Assembly: GCA_947476325.1 (NCBI GenBank)
Contig: CANJPZ010000001.1
Location: forward strand, 266,021 to 330,020
Direction of reading: 5' to 3'
Length of the DNA: 64,000 bases
Origin: Caulobacteraceae bacterium
GTDB taxonomy: Bacteria > Pseudomonadota > Alphaproteobacteria > Caulobacterales > Caulobacteraceae
Part shown: positions 9,998-19,334 of the stretch, one piece after another
How positions within the stretch are numbered: position 1 is the stretch's first letter
Layout: every line of letters begins with the position of its first letter
Notes under the pieces: model-generated
Databases searched by the model: none
The model's input: the letters and a program-made list of their open reading frames with translations, nothing else
What the model was told of the DNA's origin: nothing
Program-made: the position numbers and the translations under genes

Positions 9998-12022
9998 TCA
10001 ACTATCAGCCGCCTCGTGCGCAGGCGAAGCAAGCGCTTTTTCAACCGCGGCCAGAAGCTCGTCGGCGGAAAATGGCTTCTGAAGCAGTGGCGCGTCCGCC
10101 TTGATCGCTGCAACCGCTTCGATGTCGGCGTGGCCGGATACGATCAGCACCCTAAGGTCGGGATCAAGGTCCAGAGCCCGCCGGGCCAGTTCTGTGCCGT
10201 TCATCCCGGGCATGGCGAAATCGGTCAGCAGAAGGTTGATGGAATCTGCGCCGACCAGCCGCAGCGCCGTTGCCGGATCCGGCGCCTCGCTGACGCCATA
10301 GCCTGCCGAGCGCAGGGTCTCGGCGATGATGTCCCGAACGCCCGGCTCGTCATCGACCACCAGCACACGGCTTCGGCTGGGGCTCGGCGCGGCGTGAAGA
10401 GTCCTCACCGGAGCCGCTTCGGGTTCCGGCGGCGGCTCGGCGGCCGGCAAGGTCATTCGCACCTGTGTGCCCCGGCCTGGCTGGCTGTCGATACGAACAG
10501 CGCCCCCTGATTGCTGTACGGCGCCGAACACCTGGGCCAGACCAAGTCCCGTGCCCGAGCCGGCGGTCTTGGTGGTGAAGAACGGCTCCATCGCCCGCTC
10601 AAGAACATCCGGTGTCATGCCGACGCCGGTGTCGGCGACGATAATGTCGATCATGTTGTCCTTGGCGGTAGGCGTAGCCGTGATCGAAAGAGTTCCTCCT
10701 TCGGGCATGGCGTCGCGGGCGTTGATGCACAGGTTCAGGATCGCTGTTTCAAGCTGGCTTTCGTCGCTGAGCACCCAATAGCTTACCGGGTCCAGATCGT
10801 ATTCCAGCACCGTGTCGGGTCCGAGCGACTGGCGCAACAGATCGCGCATCGTGTCTAGAAGGGCGACCAGATTGACCGGGCGGATCTCGACGCCCTGGCC
10901 TTTGGAAAAGGCCAGCAGCTGGCGGGTGAGTTTGGCCGCACGATTGGCAGCCTCCAGTGAGCTTTCCGCCCAGCGACGCGCCCGCGGATCTTCGACCTTG
11001 ATCATCAGCATCCCGAGACCGCCGATGATCACCGTCAGAAGATTGTTGAAGTCATGCGCCACCCCGCCGGTAAGCCGCCCAAGGGCTTCGAGTTTCTGAG
11101 CCTGACGACGACGTTCATCCTCGCGGCGGCTCTCCGCCAGGTTCGACAGGATCAGATTGATACTGACCCCAGCAACCATGATGCCGATCAAGCCGCCGAT
11201 CACCAGGGCCCAGTTGGACCAGACACGCGGGCTCTTGAGCAGGGAGGCCTTGACCGCGATATGCACGGACCAGCCTGAAAAGGGCGAGGTGTAATAGGCC
11301 GTCACGTTTTTCAGGCCTTCGTAGGTGACCCCCTCGTAGAGGCCTGCGCCACCCTTGTGCAGAGCATCCTGCACATAGCGGGTGGCCGGCATGCCCACGC
11401 GCTCGGTGAACATCTGCGAGCGAGCGACAAAATCGCCGTCGCGATCGACGGTCGCAGAAATGGATCCGGCGGGTGCGCGGGGTGCGATAATGCCTTGATA
11501 CATAGCGGGATCGACCACGACGGTCAAAATCATCGGACGCCTGGTCTCGCCGATCACCGGCGTACGCAGATAGACACAAGGACAGCCTGGGCCGGTGCGC
11601 TCCACGCCGCCGACGCCACGATTGTTGAATTGGATGCTTGCCGTCCTTGATACGGCGCCGGGCGCGCCGCTCAGGTCGAACAGGGTCAGGCCGGTGTCGC
11701 GGTCAGTGACGATGACGTCCTTCCAGCCCGGATTAAGCGGCATCACCTGGCGCACACGCCTTACGATGGGCTCCCAGTTTTCGATGAGCAGATTGGGAGA
11801 CCCGGCCAGGACGCGCATGGCGGCGAGATCTGTCTCAATCCTTGCATCGTTGAGCATCGACACCTGCTCAGCGCGCGCCAGGGCCGCCATTTCGGTGTCG
11901 TGCTGCTGCTGCTTGAACGCGAACGAAATCTGCAGGGCGATGACCAGGGCGGTCGGCAAGGCGAGCGCCAGACCGATCGCCAACAGGCTGCGGTGGAATG
12001 AACTCACGCGCCGCCAGATCAT
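9998..12022 (-). CDS. Membrane hybrid sensor histidine kinase with receiver domain
   Basis: A two-component sensor of about 674 residues, signal unknown. The order is N-terminal membrane helix (~12-33), periplasmic region (~40-260, Cache-like by position and size), second helix (NWALVIGGLIGIMVAGVS), H-box GGVAHDFNNLLT, ATPase N-box NLCINARDAMPEGG, G boxes DTGVGM and GTGLGLAQV. A C-terminal receiver follows with VLVVDDEP, phospho-acceptor Asp in LLLTDFAMPGMNG and Lys in LQKPFS. All catalytic residues appear intact. ATG 12022 is chosen because the first helix follows it closely; an in-frame ATG at 12160 adds 46 polar residues, neither with a strong ribosome site. Confidence 0.88.
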   Translation of the reverse strand: MIWRRVSSFHRSLLAIGLALALPTALVIALQISFAFKQQQHDTEMAALARAEQVSMLNDARIETDLAAMRVLAGSPNLLIENWEPIVRRVRQVMPLNPGWKDVIVTDRDTGLTLFDLSGAPGAVSRTASIQFNNRGVGGVERTGPGCPCVYLRTPVIGETRRPMILTVVVDPAMYQGIIAPRAPAGSISATVDRDGDFVARSQMFTERVGMPATRYVQDALHKGGAGLYEGVTYEGLKNVTAYYTSPFSGWSVHIAVKASLLKSPRVWSNWALVIGGLIGIMVAGVSINLILSNLAESRREDERRRQAQKLEALGRLTGGVAHDFNNLLTVIIGGLGMLMIKVEDPRARRWAESSLEAANRAAKLTRQLLAFSKGQGVEIRPVNLVALLDTMRDLLRQSLGPDTVLEYDLDPVSYWVLSDESQLETAILNLCINARDAMPEGGTLSITATPTAKDNMIDIIVADTGVGMTPDVLERAMEPFFTTKTAGSGTGLGLAQVFGAVQQSGGAVRIDSQPGRGTQVRMTLPAAEPPPEPEAAPVRTLHAAPSPSRSRVLVVDDEPGVRDIIAETLRSAGYGVSEAPDPATALRLVGADSINLLLTDFAMPGMNGTELARRALDLDPDLRVLIVSGHADIEAVAAIKADAPLLQKPFSADELLAAVEKALASPAHEAADS

Positions 12023-12258
12023 GCGCCGGTCGGGCCTTTGACGCCGCAGGGGTGGTTCAGGATTTCCAATGCCCCTCCAGGCCGCCGCAATACCTGTATT
12101 GGTCAACGGGCCGTATTGGCTAGGGTTCCGGTTGTAACCTGTCCAGCCTGAACCCGACATTGGGTGGCGACCAATTGGCGCGCCGGGAGGTTTTCAATTG
12201 CCGGCGCCTTCGCGTAGAGGGAGCGACTTGAGGCCGAACTTCAGGACCGACCACGCCT

Positions 12259-13230
12259 ATGACCACCGAAAAGACTTTGCCGCCCGAGATCGCCGCGCCG
12301 CTGGCCCCGTTTGCCGGGGCCGAGCCGCCGGCGCCCGACTGGTTCAAGGCCGCCATCGCCGTAGAGCCGGAGCGGTTTTTCGTTCCCTGCCAGGGCGCGG
12401 ATATTGAATGCCTGGCCTGGGGTGAGCGCGGCAAGCCTGGCATTATCTTCGTACATGGCGCATCGGCTCACGCAGACTGGTGGAGCTTCATCGCCCCCTT
12501 CTTTGCCCAGGACTACCGCGTCGCCGCCTTGTCGCTGTCGGGCATGGGTGGATCGGGCTGGCGCGAAACCTACGCCTTCGAGGTCTTCGCCGACGAGGTG
12601 GATGCCTGCGCACGCGCTGCGGGCCTGTATGACTCGGATGCGCTGCCGATCTATATCGGCCACTCCTTTGGCGGAGCCGTGGTTTATGTCTGCGCCCTGG
12701 CGCATCCGGAACGCATGGCCGGAACCATCATCGTCGACACCGGGTTTGGCCGCCCGCCGCCCAAAGAAAGCGCCGCCGACGCGGCCCGTTCAGACGTGCC
12801 TCGCGTGACCATGGGCAGAGTTTACCCGACGCTCGAAGCGGCCCTGGCGCGGTTCCGGTTCCTGCCGCCCCAGGTTCCAGGCAATCTCTACATCACCGAC
12901 TTTATCGCCCGCCGCTCGCTCAAGCGCGCGCCCATGCCGGACGGCTCGGGGCAGGGCTGGACCTGGCGATTCGATCCGGACCTGTTTCCGCACCTTGATC
13001 GCTCCAGCCTGGCCGGCCTGATCGGCCGCAAACCCGGCCCGACCTTTCACATCCACGGTGACCGCTCGGCGGTAATGAAGCACGCCGGCGGGCGGCCCAG
13101 TGTGCTGGACCCGTCGGTCAAGAACATCGCCATCCCTGACAGCGCGCACCACATCATGGTCGACCAGCCCCTGGCCCTGGTCGCCGCGATCCGCGCGACT
13201 TTGGCGCACTGGCCAAACACCCCTCTCTGA
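12259..13230 (+). CDS. Alpha/beta hydrolase
   Basis: A 323-residue hydrolase; substrate not determined. The oxyanion-hole strand IIFVHGASAHADWW is near residue 62. The nucleophile elbow GHSFGG has Ser136. The catalytic His probably lies in SAHHIMVDQP near the C-terminus. It has no signal peptide, so it is probably cytoplasmic. It is transcribed away from the sensor kinase, with a shared upstream region of ~100-240 bases depending on the kinase start. Related proteins include esterases, haloalkane dehalogenase-like and lactonase-like enzymes; nothing here separates them. Confidence 0.85.
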   Translation: MTTEKTLPPEIAAPLAPFAGAEPPAPDWFKAAIAVEPERFFVPCQGADIECLAWGERGKPGIIFVHGASAHADWWSFIAPFFAQDYRVAALSLSGMGGSGWRETYAFEVFADEVDACARAAGLYDSDALPIYIGHSFGGAVVYVCALAHPERMAGTIIVDTGFGRPPPKESAADAARSDVPRVTMGRVYPTLEAALARFRFLPPQVPGNLYITDFIARRSLKRAPMPDGSGQGWTWRFDPDLFPHLDRSSLAGLIGRKPGPTFHIHGDRSAVMKHAGGRPSVLDPSVKNIAIPDSAHHIMVDQPLALVAAIRATLAHWPNTPL

Positions 13231-13338
13231 GGAAGGGGCAAGGCTCCTATCGCTTTCGGAAAGTGATCGGTACGGCGGCAGCCTTCAGGTCGCCAAGGCC
13301 ATCCTGTCAGCTGACTGCGCAGATTTCCTGTTCTCGAC

Positions 13339-14487
13339 TTAGCCCGGACGGTGGAGACTCTCTCCCGAGATGTCGGCGCAGCGGACCGTCCCGGTCAGGG
13401 CCATGGTCACCTTCATTTCGGACCTGATCAGGTCCAGCATGTGGGCCACCCCGCGCTCGCCTCCACCGGCCAGGGCAAAGGCCCACGCGCGACCGAGCAG
13501 CACGACGTCGGCCCCCAGCGCCAGCATCCTCACCACGTCCGCGCCCGAGCGCACCCCGCCATCGGCCAGCACCTTGATGCGGCCGCCCACCGCGGCGGCG
13601 ATGCGGGGCAGGACGCTGGCGGTTGACTGGGCGCCGTCCAACTGGCGGCCACCGTGGTTGGAGACGATCACGGCGTCAGCGCCGACGTCGGCGGCCTTTA
13701 TGGCGTCGGCAGGGTCCAGCACGCCTTTTAGCATCAAGGGTCCCGGCCATTCAGCCCGCAGCCATTCCAGATCGGCCCAGGTCGCAGTGGGATCGAAATT
13801 GTCGCGCATCCAAGCGAAGAAATCGTCCAGTCCGGTCTTGCCGCCCAGCACCGGCGCGACATTGCCCAGACCGTGCGGGCGGCCGCGCAGGCCGACGTCC
13901 CAGGCCCATCGCGGCCGCGCCAGCGCCTGCCACACCCGGCGCACATCGCCTGTGATGCCAGGTGCGCCGGCAAGGCCGGATCGGTAGTCGCGGTAGCGGG
14001 TTCCGGGCACAGGCATGTCCACGGTGAAGATCAGCCGTGTGACGCCCCGCGCTTTGGCCTGGACCAACAAGTCACTCATGAAGGCGCGGTCGCGCAGCAT
14101 GTAGAGCTGGAACCAGCAAGGAGCGGCGAGGGCGCCGGTCACTTCACCCAGCGAACAGGCCGAGACCGTGGAAAGGCAGAAGGGCACGCCCGCCGCCTCC
14201 GCTGCCCGGGCCGCCTGCACCTCCCCGCGCCGCGCGGTCAGGCCGGCGAGGCCGATGGGGCCCAGGGCCACGGGCATGGTGAGATGTTCGCCGAACAAAT
14301 CGGTGGAAAGGTCGATGGCCGATACATCGCGCATAACCCTTTGGCGAAGGGCGACCGCCTCAAGATCGGAGCGGTTGCGCCGCATGGTGATCTCGTCATG
14401 GGCGCCGCCGTCGATATACTCGAAGAGGAAATGGGGTAGCCGGCGGCGCGCAAGATCCCGATAGTCGCCGGCCGAAGCGGGCTTCAT
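13339..14487 (-). CDS. lldD: L-lactate dehydrogenase / FMN-dependent alpha-hydroxy-acid oxidase
   Basis: Oxidises L-lactate to pyruvate and passes electrons to the respiratory chain. About 382 residues, close to E. coli LldD throughout. Visible blocks are SAGDYRDLARRRLPHFLFEY at the start, VDMPVPGTRYRD, WDVGLRGRPHGLGN and the catalytic SNHGGRQLDG. ATG 14487 is chosen: the protein then starts like E. coli LldD and GGGA lies six bases upstream. A GTG at 14514 is an alternative. Neighbours do not form a lactate operon. Other hydroxy acids remain possible substrates. Confidence 0.9.
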   Translation of the reverse strand: MKPASAGDYRDLARRRLPHFLFEYIDGGAHDEITMRRNRSDLEAVALRQRVMRDVSAIDLSTDLFGEHLTMPVALGPIGLAGLTARRGEVQAARAAEAAGVPFCLSTVSACSLGEVTGALAAPCWFQLYMLRDRAFMSDLLVQAKARGVTRLIFTVDMPVPGTRYRDYRSGLAGAPGITGDVRRVWQALARPRWAWDVGLRGRPHGLGNVAPVLGGKTGLDDFFAWMRDNFDPTATWADLEWLRAEWPGPLMLKGVLDPADAIKAADVGADAVIVSNHGGRQLDGAQSTASVLPRIAAAVGGRIKVLADGGVRSGADVVRMLALGADVVLLGRAWAFALAGGGERGVAHMLDLIRSEMKVTMALTGTVRCADISGESLHRPG

Positions 14488-14659
14488 GGGCAGTCCCTGA
14501 CGAGCGGAATGCACACCCTCAACGGAGTCTCCGAATTGCCCCTTATGTTCGGTTCTAACGGTAACGGCTCAGCTGCGCCACAGCGCCGTCTTGAGCCGCC
14601 CGTCAAAACCGTATAGTCGCGGGCTGACATCCTTTGAATTGCGACGAGGCGATACGACC

Positions 14660-14899
14660 ATGGCCGCCAAGCCCTCCGAATACCATCGCGGTGAGATGGA
14701 CATTCACGAACAGACCCGCACCTACCATTCGTTCCTGGTGCTGACGAAATGGGGCTCGCTGGCTCTCATGGTTGGCTTGCTGTTCTTCTCGATGATGTTC
14801 GCTGTCCGGGCAGGCTTTGTGGCCTCGGCGGTCTCGGCTTTGGCGCTGGCGGTTCTCGGCGTCGTTTTGCTTCGCGAGAAGCGCAACGCGGCCCATTAG
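14660..14899 (+). CDS. aa3-type cytochrome c oxidase subunit IV
   Basis: A 79-residue small subunit of the bacterial aa3 terminal oxidase family. It begins with a polar segment (EYHRGEMDIHEQTRTYHSFL) that is the family signature, followed by two hydrophobic stretches. ATG 14660 opens directly on the conserved part; an earlier ATG at 14591 adds unrelated residues. The gene lies just upstream of the transhydrogenase genes, linking two inner-membrane energy complexes. No other oxidase subunit is nearby, so it would have to join an oxidase encoded elsewhere. Confidence 0.85.
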   Translation: MAAKPSEYHRGEMDIHEQTRTYHSFLVLTKWGSLALMVGLLFFSMMFAVRAGFVASAVSALALAVLGVVLLREKRNAAH

Positions 14900-15010
14900 A
14901 CCGCCTCTTCTGAGCTGACCAATCCTGTTCTAGACTCGCTGCTGCCGGTTCGCGCGAACCGGCTTCCACTTGTGCATGTTGCGCACTAGTGTCCAGCAGA
15001 GGGGGACCGC

Positions 15011-16351
15011 ATGGCTGTTACGATCGCCGTACTCAAGGAGCGCCTGGCGGGTGAGACCCGTGTGGCCACCACGCCGGAAACCGTGAAGAAATACGCAGCT
15101 TTGGGCCTGGCCGTGGTGGTTGAGTCCGGCGCGGGCGAAGGCTCGTCGATTCCTGATTCGGAGTTTGCCGCCGCCGGGGCGAAGGTGGCGAAGACCGCCG
15201 CTGAGGCGCTTAAGGCCGCCGACATCGTACTGAAGGTGCGCGGCCCCGACGCAAAGGAAACCGCCGCCCTGAAGAAGGGCACCGTCGTTGTCGCCCTGAT
15301 GGACGCCTACAACAACCGCCCCGTTCTGGCCGCCTTGGCCAAACAGGGCGCCACCGGGTTCGCTATGGAGTTCGTGCCGCGGATCACCCGAGCCCAGGTG
15401 ATGGACGCCCTGTCCAGCCAGGCCAACCTCGCTGGCTACCGCGCCGTCATTGAAGGGGCGGCCGCCTTCGGCAAGGCCATGCCGATGATGATGACCGCGG
15501 CCGGCACGGTCGCCGCCGCCAAGGTGTTCGTCATGGGCGTGGGTGTCGCCGGCCTGCAGGCCATCGCCACGGCCCGGCGCCTCGGCGCTGTGGTCACCGC
15601 CACGGACGTTCGCCCCGCCACCAAGGAACAGGTCGAAAGCCTCGGCGCCAAGTTCACGGCCGTGGAGGACGAGGAGTTCAAGAACGCCCAGGCGGCCGGC
15701 GGCTACGCCAAGGAAATGAGCAAGGAATACCAGGCCAAACAGGCGGCGCTGGTCTCCGAACACATCAAGAAGCAGGACATCGTCATCACCACGGCCCTGA
15801 TCCCGGGCCGCAAGGCGCCGATCCTGGTCAGTGCGACTCAGGCGGCCTCGATGAAGCCGGGCAGCGTTATCGTCGACCTGGCCGTCGAACAGGGCGGCAA
15901 TGTCGAGGGCGCGGTGCTGGGCAAGACGGCCTTGACCAAAAACGGGGTGATGATCCTGGGCGCGCCCAACCTGCCGGGCCGCATCGCCGCCGACGCCTCG
16001 AACCTCTACGGCCGCAACCTGTTTGCCTTCGTCGGCCTGCTGGTCAAGGACGGCAAGCTGGCGGTTGATCTGGAGGACGAGATCCTGAAGGCCGCCCTGC
16101 TGACCAGCGGCGGCAAGGTGGTCCATCCGAATTTTACCGGCCCCGCGCCGGCCCCGGCCAGGGCTGCGCCCGCGAAGAAGTCCGCCGCCAGTGCGACTGC
16201 CGCCAAAGCCGCACCGGCCAAAGCCGCACCGGCCAAAGCCGCACCGGCCAAGGCCGCTGCAGAGCCGGCGCCGACGGCCAAAAAGTCTGCTGCAAAAAAG
16301 CCTGCCCTCGCCAAACCAGCGCCCAAGAAACCCGCGCCGAAGAAGAAGTAG
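15011..16351 (+). CDS. pntA: NAD(P) transhydrogenase subunit alpha part 1 (PntAA) with basic tail
   Basis: The cytoplasmic NAD(H)-binding domain I of proton-translocating transhydrogenase. Recognisable blocks include [17 protein letters not shown], the [20 protein letters not shown] loop and the nucleotide fold [26 protein letters not shown]. The conserved domain ends near residue 377 (VHPNFTG). Residues ~378-446 form an Ala/Pro/Lys tail, partly encoded by three perfect 15-base repeats (16202-16246). I do not know such a tail as standard for PntAA. The following genes pntAB, a small ORF and pntB are tightly coupled, so this is the head of the complex operon. Confidence 0.95.
   Translation: MAVTIAVLKERLAGETRVATTPETVKKYAALGLAVVVESGAGEGSSIPDSEFAAAGAKVAKTAAEALKAADIVLKVRGPDAKETAALKKGTVVVALMDAYNNRPVLAALAKQGATGFAMEFVPRITRAQVMDALSSQANLAGYRAVIEGAAAFGKAMPMMMTAAGTVAAAKVFVMGVGVAGLQAIATARRLGAVVTATDVRPATKEQVESLGAKFTAVEDEEFKNAQAAGGYAKEMSKEYQAKQAALVSEHIKKQDIVITTALIPGRKAPILVSATQAASMKPGSVIVDLAVEQGGNVEGAVLGKTALTKNGVMILGAPNLPGRIAADASNLYGRNLFAFVGLLVKDGKLAVDLEDEILKAALLTSGGKVVHPNFTGPAPAPARAAPAKKSAASATAAKAAPAKAAPAKAAPAKAAAEPAPTAKKSAAKKPALAKPAPKKPAPKKK
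16202..16261 (+). repeat. 15-bp tandem repeat inside pntAA
   Basis: Three perfect copies of gccaaagccgcaccg plus a degenerate fourth encode an AKAAP repeat in the C-terminal tail of PntAA. Copy number could vary between strains without breaking the frame. Confidence 0.9.
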
Positions 16352-16359
16352 GACCCGCC

Positions 16360-16683
16360 ATGGAAGCCGTTGACCCGACCGTATTCCGCCTGGCCATCTT
16401 CGTGCTGGCGATCTTCGTCGGCTACTATGTGGTCTGGAGCGTCACGCCCGCCCTGCACACGCCCCTGATGAGCGTGACCAACGCCATCTCTTCGGTGATC
16501 ATCGTCGGCGCCCTGCTGGCCGCCGCGGCGGGCGGCGGAGACGGCGCGGCCTCAGGGTCGGTCTGGGTCTCCAAGAGCGCCGGCGCCATCGCCGCGACCT
16601 TCGCCGCCGTCAATATCTTCGGCGGCTTTTTGGTCACCCAGCGGATGCTGGCCATGTACAAGAAGAAGGACAAGGCCAAGTGA
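16360..16683 (+). CDS. NAD(P) transhydrogenase subunit alpha part 2 (PntAB)
   Basis: The small membrane subunit of the three-part transhydrogenase, 107 residues. Three hydrophobic segments are visible ([52 protein letters not shown]), matching the PntAB family. It starts 8 bases after pntAA. Its TGA stop overlaps the GTG start of the next small ORF (GTGA), suggesting translational coupling. It forms part of the proton channel with PntB. Confidence 0.93.
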   Translation: MEAVDPTVFRLAIFVLAIFVGYYVVWSVTPALHTPLMSVTNAISSVIIVGALLAAAAGGGDGAASGSVWVSKSAGAIAATFAAVNIFGGFLVTQRMLAMYKKKDKAK

Positions 16684-16877
16684 TCAGGACCCTCATCCTC
16701 CTTGCTTACGCCACCATGCTCGGCTGGGACGGCTCTGCGTTCGTCTCGGCTCTGCTCCATGGTCAGCAACGGCTCGCCTGGCTGTCGGGCGCCGGCGCGA
16801 TCCTGCTGTGCGCGATCATCTATTTTCACATGACCAAATCCAGCCGGGCGGACGCTGTCCGGGGAACGGAACCATGA
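16680..16877 (+). CDS. Small membrane protein between pntAB and pntB
   Basis: A 65-codon ORF of unrecognised family. It starts on GTG overlapping the pntAB stop (GTGA) and ends with TGA overlapping the pntB ATG (ATGA), so both junctions are 4-base couplings. The product has two hydrophobic stretches ([12 protein letters not shown] and [20 protein letters not shown]) and a short polar C-terminus ending [10 protein letters not shown]. The exact tiling between two subunit genes argues that it is translated. It could be an accessory subunit or merely a coupling cistron. Function is unknown. Confidence 0.65.
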   Translation: MIRTLILLAYATMLGWDGSAFVSALLHGQQRLAWLSGAGAILLCAIIYFHMTKSSRADAVRGTEP

Positions 16878-18286
16878 ACGCCAATCTCGCCGCTGTGCTC
16901 TATCTCGTCTCTGGGGTCCTGTTCATCTTGGCGCTGCGAGGTCTGTCCAGCCCGGTGACCAGCCGGCGGGGCAACACCTTTGGCATGATCGGCATGACCA
17001 TCGCCGTGCTGACCACCCTGGCCACCCTGTTCACCGAGGGCAAGCTCGATACCATCACCCTGGGCCTGATCGTCGCCGGCATCGCCGTTGGCGGCGGCGT
17101 CGGCGCGGTGATTGCGCGTAAAGTGGCCATGACCCAGATGCCGCAGCTGGTGGCCACCTTCCACAGCCTGGTCGGCGCTGCGGCCTGCATGGTGGCAGTC
17201 GCGGCGATCTATACCCCGTCGGCCTATGGCATCGGTGATCCCGGCGCTGTGCATCTGGAGTCCCTGATCGAGCTGTCGCTGGGCCTGGCCATCGGCGCGA
17301 TCACGCTGTCGGGCTCAGTGATCGCGGCCGCCAAGTTGAATGGCAACATGTCCGGCGCGCCAATCCTTTTACCCGCCCGCCACCTGATCAACCTGTTGCT
17401 GGCGGCGATCATCGTCGCCCTGGTGGTCATCCTGGTGATGAGCGGCGGCGCGGCCCTGTGGGCCTTCTGGGGCATAGCGGCCCTGTCGATGATCATCGGC
17501 GTGACCCTGATCATTCCCATCGGCGGCGCCGACATGCCGGTCGTGGTCTCGATGCTGAACAGCTATTCCGGCTGGGCGGCGGCGGCGCTTGGTTTCACCC
17601 TGGAAAACACCACCCTGATCATCACCGGCGCCCTGGTGGGCTCGTCCGGCGCGATCCTCAGCTACATCATGTGCAAGGCCATGAACCGGTCCTTCATTTC
17701 GGTGATCCTGGGCGGCTTCGGCGGCGAGGATGCAGCCGCCGGCGGCGGCGTGGTCGAAACCCGGCCCGTCAAGCAAGGCTCGGCCGACGATGCGGCCTTC
17801 ATCATGAAGAACGCCTCCAAGGTGATCATCGTCCCCGGCTACGGCATGGCCGTCAGCCAGGCCCAGCACGCCCTGCGCGAAATGGGCGACAAGCTGAAGG
17901 AAGAGGGCGTTGAGGTGAAGTACGCCATCCACCCGGTGGCGGGCCGCATGCCCGGCCACATGAACGTCCTGCTGGCAGAGGCCAATGTCTCCTACGACGA
18001 GGTCTTTGAGCTGGAGGACATCAACTCCGAGTTCGCCTCGTGCGACGTCGCTTTCGTCATCGGCGCCAACGACGTGACCAACCCGGCCGCCAAGACCGAC
18101 CCCAAGAGCCCGATCTACGGCATGCCGATCCTGGACGTCGAAAAGGCCGGCACTGTGCTGTTCGTCAAGCGCGGCATGTCTTCGGGCTATGCCGGTGTCG
18201 AGAACGAACTTTTCTTCCGCGACAACACCATGATGCTGTTCGGCGACGCCAAGAAAATGGTCGAGGGGATTTTGAAGGGGCTATAG
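16874..18286 (+). CDS. pntB: NAD(P) transhydrogenase subunit beta (PntB)
   Basis: Membrane and NADP(H)-binding subunit of proton-translocating transhydrogenase, which makes NADPH from NADH using the proton gradient. It is 470 residues. The first half holds about eight or nine helices; the C-terminal domain III shows VIIVPGYGMAVSQAQHALREM and the YAIHPVAGRMPGHMNVLLAEA block. It starts at ATG 16874 overlapping the small upstream ORF; an in-frame ATG at 16808 would lie inside that ORF and adds unconserved residues. Confidence 0.95.
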   Translation: MNANLAAVLYLVSGVLFILALRGLSSPVTSRRGNTFGMIGMTIAVLTTLATLFTEGKLDTITLGLIVAGIAVGGGVGAVIARKVAMTQMPQLVATFHSLVGAAACMVAVAAIYTPSAYGIGDPGAVHLESLIELSLGLAIGAITLSGSVIAAAKLNGNMSGAPILLPARHLINLLLAAIIVALVVILVMSGGAALWAFWGIAALSMIIGVTLIIPIGGADMPVVVSMLNSYSGWAAAALGFTLENTTLIITGALVGSSGAILSYIMCKAMNRSFISVILGGFGGEDAAAGGGVVETRPVKQGSADDAAFIMKNASKVIIVPGYGMAVSQAQHALREMGDKLKEEGVEVKYAIHPVAGRMPGHMNVLLAEANVSYDEVFELEDINSEFASCDVAFVIGANDVTNPAAKTDPKSPIYGMPILDVEKAGTVLFVKRGMSSGYAGVENELFFRDNTMMLFGDAKKMVEGILKGL

Positions 18287-18306
18287 CCCGGATCGCCGAG
18301 GACAGC

Positions 18307-18579
18307 ATGGCGCCGACCTGAAAACGACCGCTTGGTCTGGCCGCCGTCATCGGCCTGTCCCTGTTTGTCACCCCCTGCGCCAGTCAGGCCGATGGCCATC
18401 AGGGCGACCCGGCCTTCTTCAAGGGGCTACTGCACGGCTTCATCGCCCCCTTCGCCTTTATCGTCAGCCTGTTTGACAAGGACGTGCGCATCTATGTCGG
18501 GCGCTGGTACGACTTCGGATTTCTGATCGGCCTGTCGGTGTGGGGCGGCGGCGCGGCGGCCAGACGGCGGCGCGAGTAG
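18307..18579 (+). pseudogene. Small exported-protein gene interrupted by UGA at codon 5
   Basis: From ATG 18307, preceded by GAGGA (18298-18302), the frame reads four codons, a TGA at 18319-18321, then 85 open codons to TAG at 18577. The part after the stop looks coding: a hydrophobic signal-like stretch (LAAVIGLSLFVTPC), then FFKGLLHGFIAPFAFIVSLF and WYDFGFLIGLSVWGGG. These resemble a family of small exported or membrane proteins that I know only as hypothetical. No ATG, GTG or TTG start lies between the stop and the hydrophobic stretch. It is either a recent nonsense mutation, a sequencing error, or a gene using an unusual start. Confidence 0.55.
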
Positions 18580-18656
18580 ACGGATTAAGTCCTGTTCGAG
18601 GCGCGGCCAGAAATCCTGCCTTCGCCCTTGCCTCGGGTTCGTGACAGGTTGGGATC

Positions 18657-19271
18657 ATGACCCAGCCTGAGATCGAGTTCTGGTTTGAGTTCGCCAGCAC
18701 CTATTCGTACCTCTCGGCCATGCGCATCGACGAGGTGGCGGGCAAGGCCGGCGTGACCGTGACCTGGAAGCCGTTCCTGCTGGGGCCGATCTTTGCCGGT
18801 CAGGGCTGGCAGACCTCGCCGTTCAACATCTATCCCGACAAGGGCCGCAACATGTGGCGCGATATGGAGCGCCGGGCCGCCGCCCATGGCCTGGCCTTCG
18901 TCCAGCCTGACCCCTTCCCCCAGCACAGCCTGCTGGCCGGGCGGTTGACGGTGGCGGGCCTTGAAGAGGGCTGGGGTGAGACTTTCGCGCGCGGCGTCTA
19001 TGAGGCCGAGTTCGCCCACGGGCTCAACATCAGCCGCGAAAATGTTCTCGACGGGATTTTGATCAAGGCCGGCGCCGATCCGGATGCGGCCTTCGTCCGC
19101 GCCGCTTCACCCGAGATCAAGTCCAGGCTGAAGGAACAGACCGAGAGCGCCATCGCCCGCCACATCTTTGGCGCGCCGACGTTCATGGTCGGCGAAGAGC
19201 TGTTCTGGGGCGATGATCACCTGGAGCAGGCCATAGACTGGGCGCTGGACCGCCATCCGGCCCAGGCCTGA
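18657..19271 (+). CDS. 2-hydroxychromene-2-carboxylate isomerase (DsbA/GST-kappa fold)
   Basis: A 204-residue thioredoxin-fold protein of the HCCA isomerase family, usually glutathione-dependent and part of aromatic-ring breakdown. The family N-terminus is clear (EIEFWFEFASTYSYLSAMRI) with the active Ser in ASTYSYL. The FGAPTFMVGEELFWGDDHLEQ block near the C-terminus is equally typical. No naphthalene or aromatic catabolism genes are nearby, so the real substrate is uncertain; many bacterial members are annotated only from fold. A hairpin terminator follows directly. Confidence 0.88.
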   Translation: MTQPEIEFWFEFASTYSYLSAMRIDEVAGKAGVTVTWKPFLLGPIFAGQGWQTSPFNIYPDKGRNMWRDMERRAAAHGLAFVQPDPFPQHSLLAGRLTVAGLEEGWGETFARGVYEAEFAHGLNISRENVLDGILIKAGADPDAAFVRAASPEIKSRLKEQTESAIARHIFGAPTFMVGEELFWGDDHLEQAIDWALDRHPAQA

Positions 19272-19283
19272 AGGCAAATAAAA

Positions 19284-19309
19284 AGGCCGCCGGGTTTCCC
19301 GGGCGGCCT
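19284..19309. terminator. Bidirectional hairpin terminator
   Basis: An 8-bp perfect stem (AGGCCGCC/GGCGGCCT) with additional GGG/CCC pairing around a TTT loop lies between two convergent genes. An A-rich run precedes it and a T-containing stretch follows it, so it could stop transcription from both the isomerase gene and rpsU. Confidence 0.8.
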
Positions 19310-19334
19310 CTTCGAATCTCGGTGTTGCGACGCT

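Noticed and set aside
14930-16126. 398-codon frame antisense to pntAA
   Set aside because: Shadow composition; the sense gene explains the open frame.
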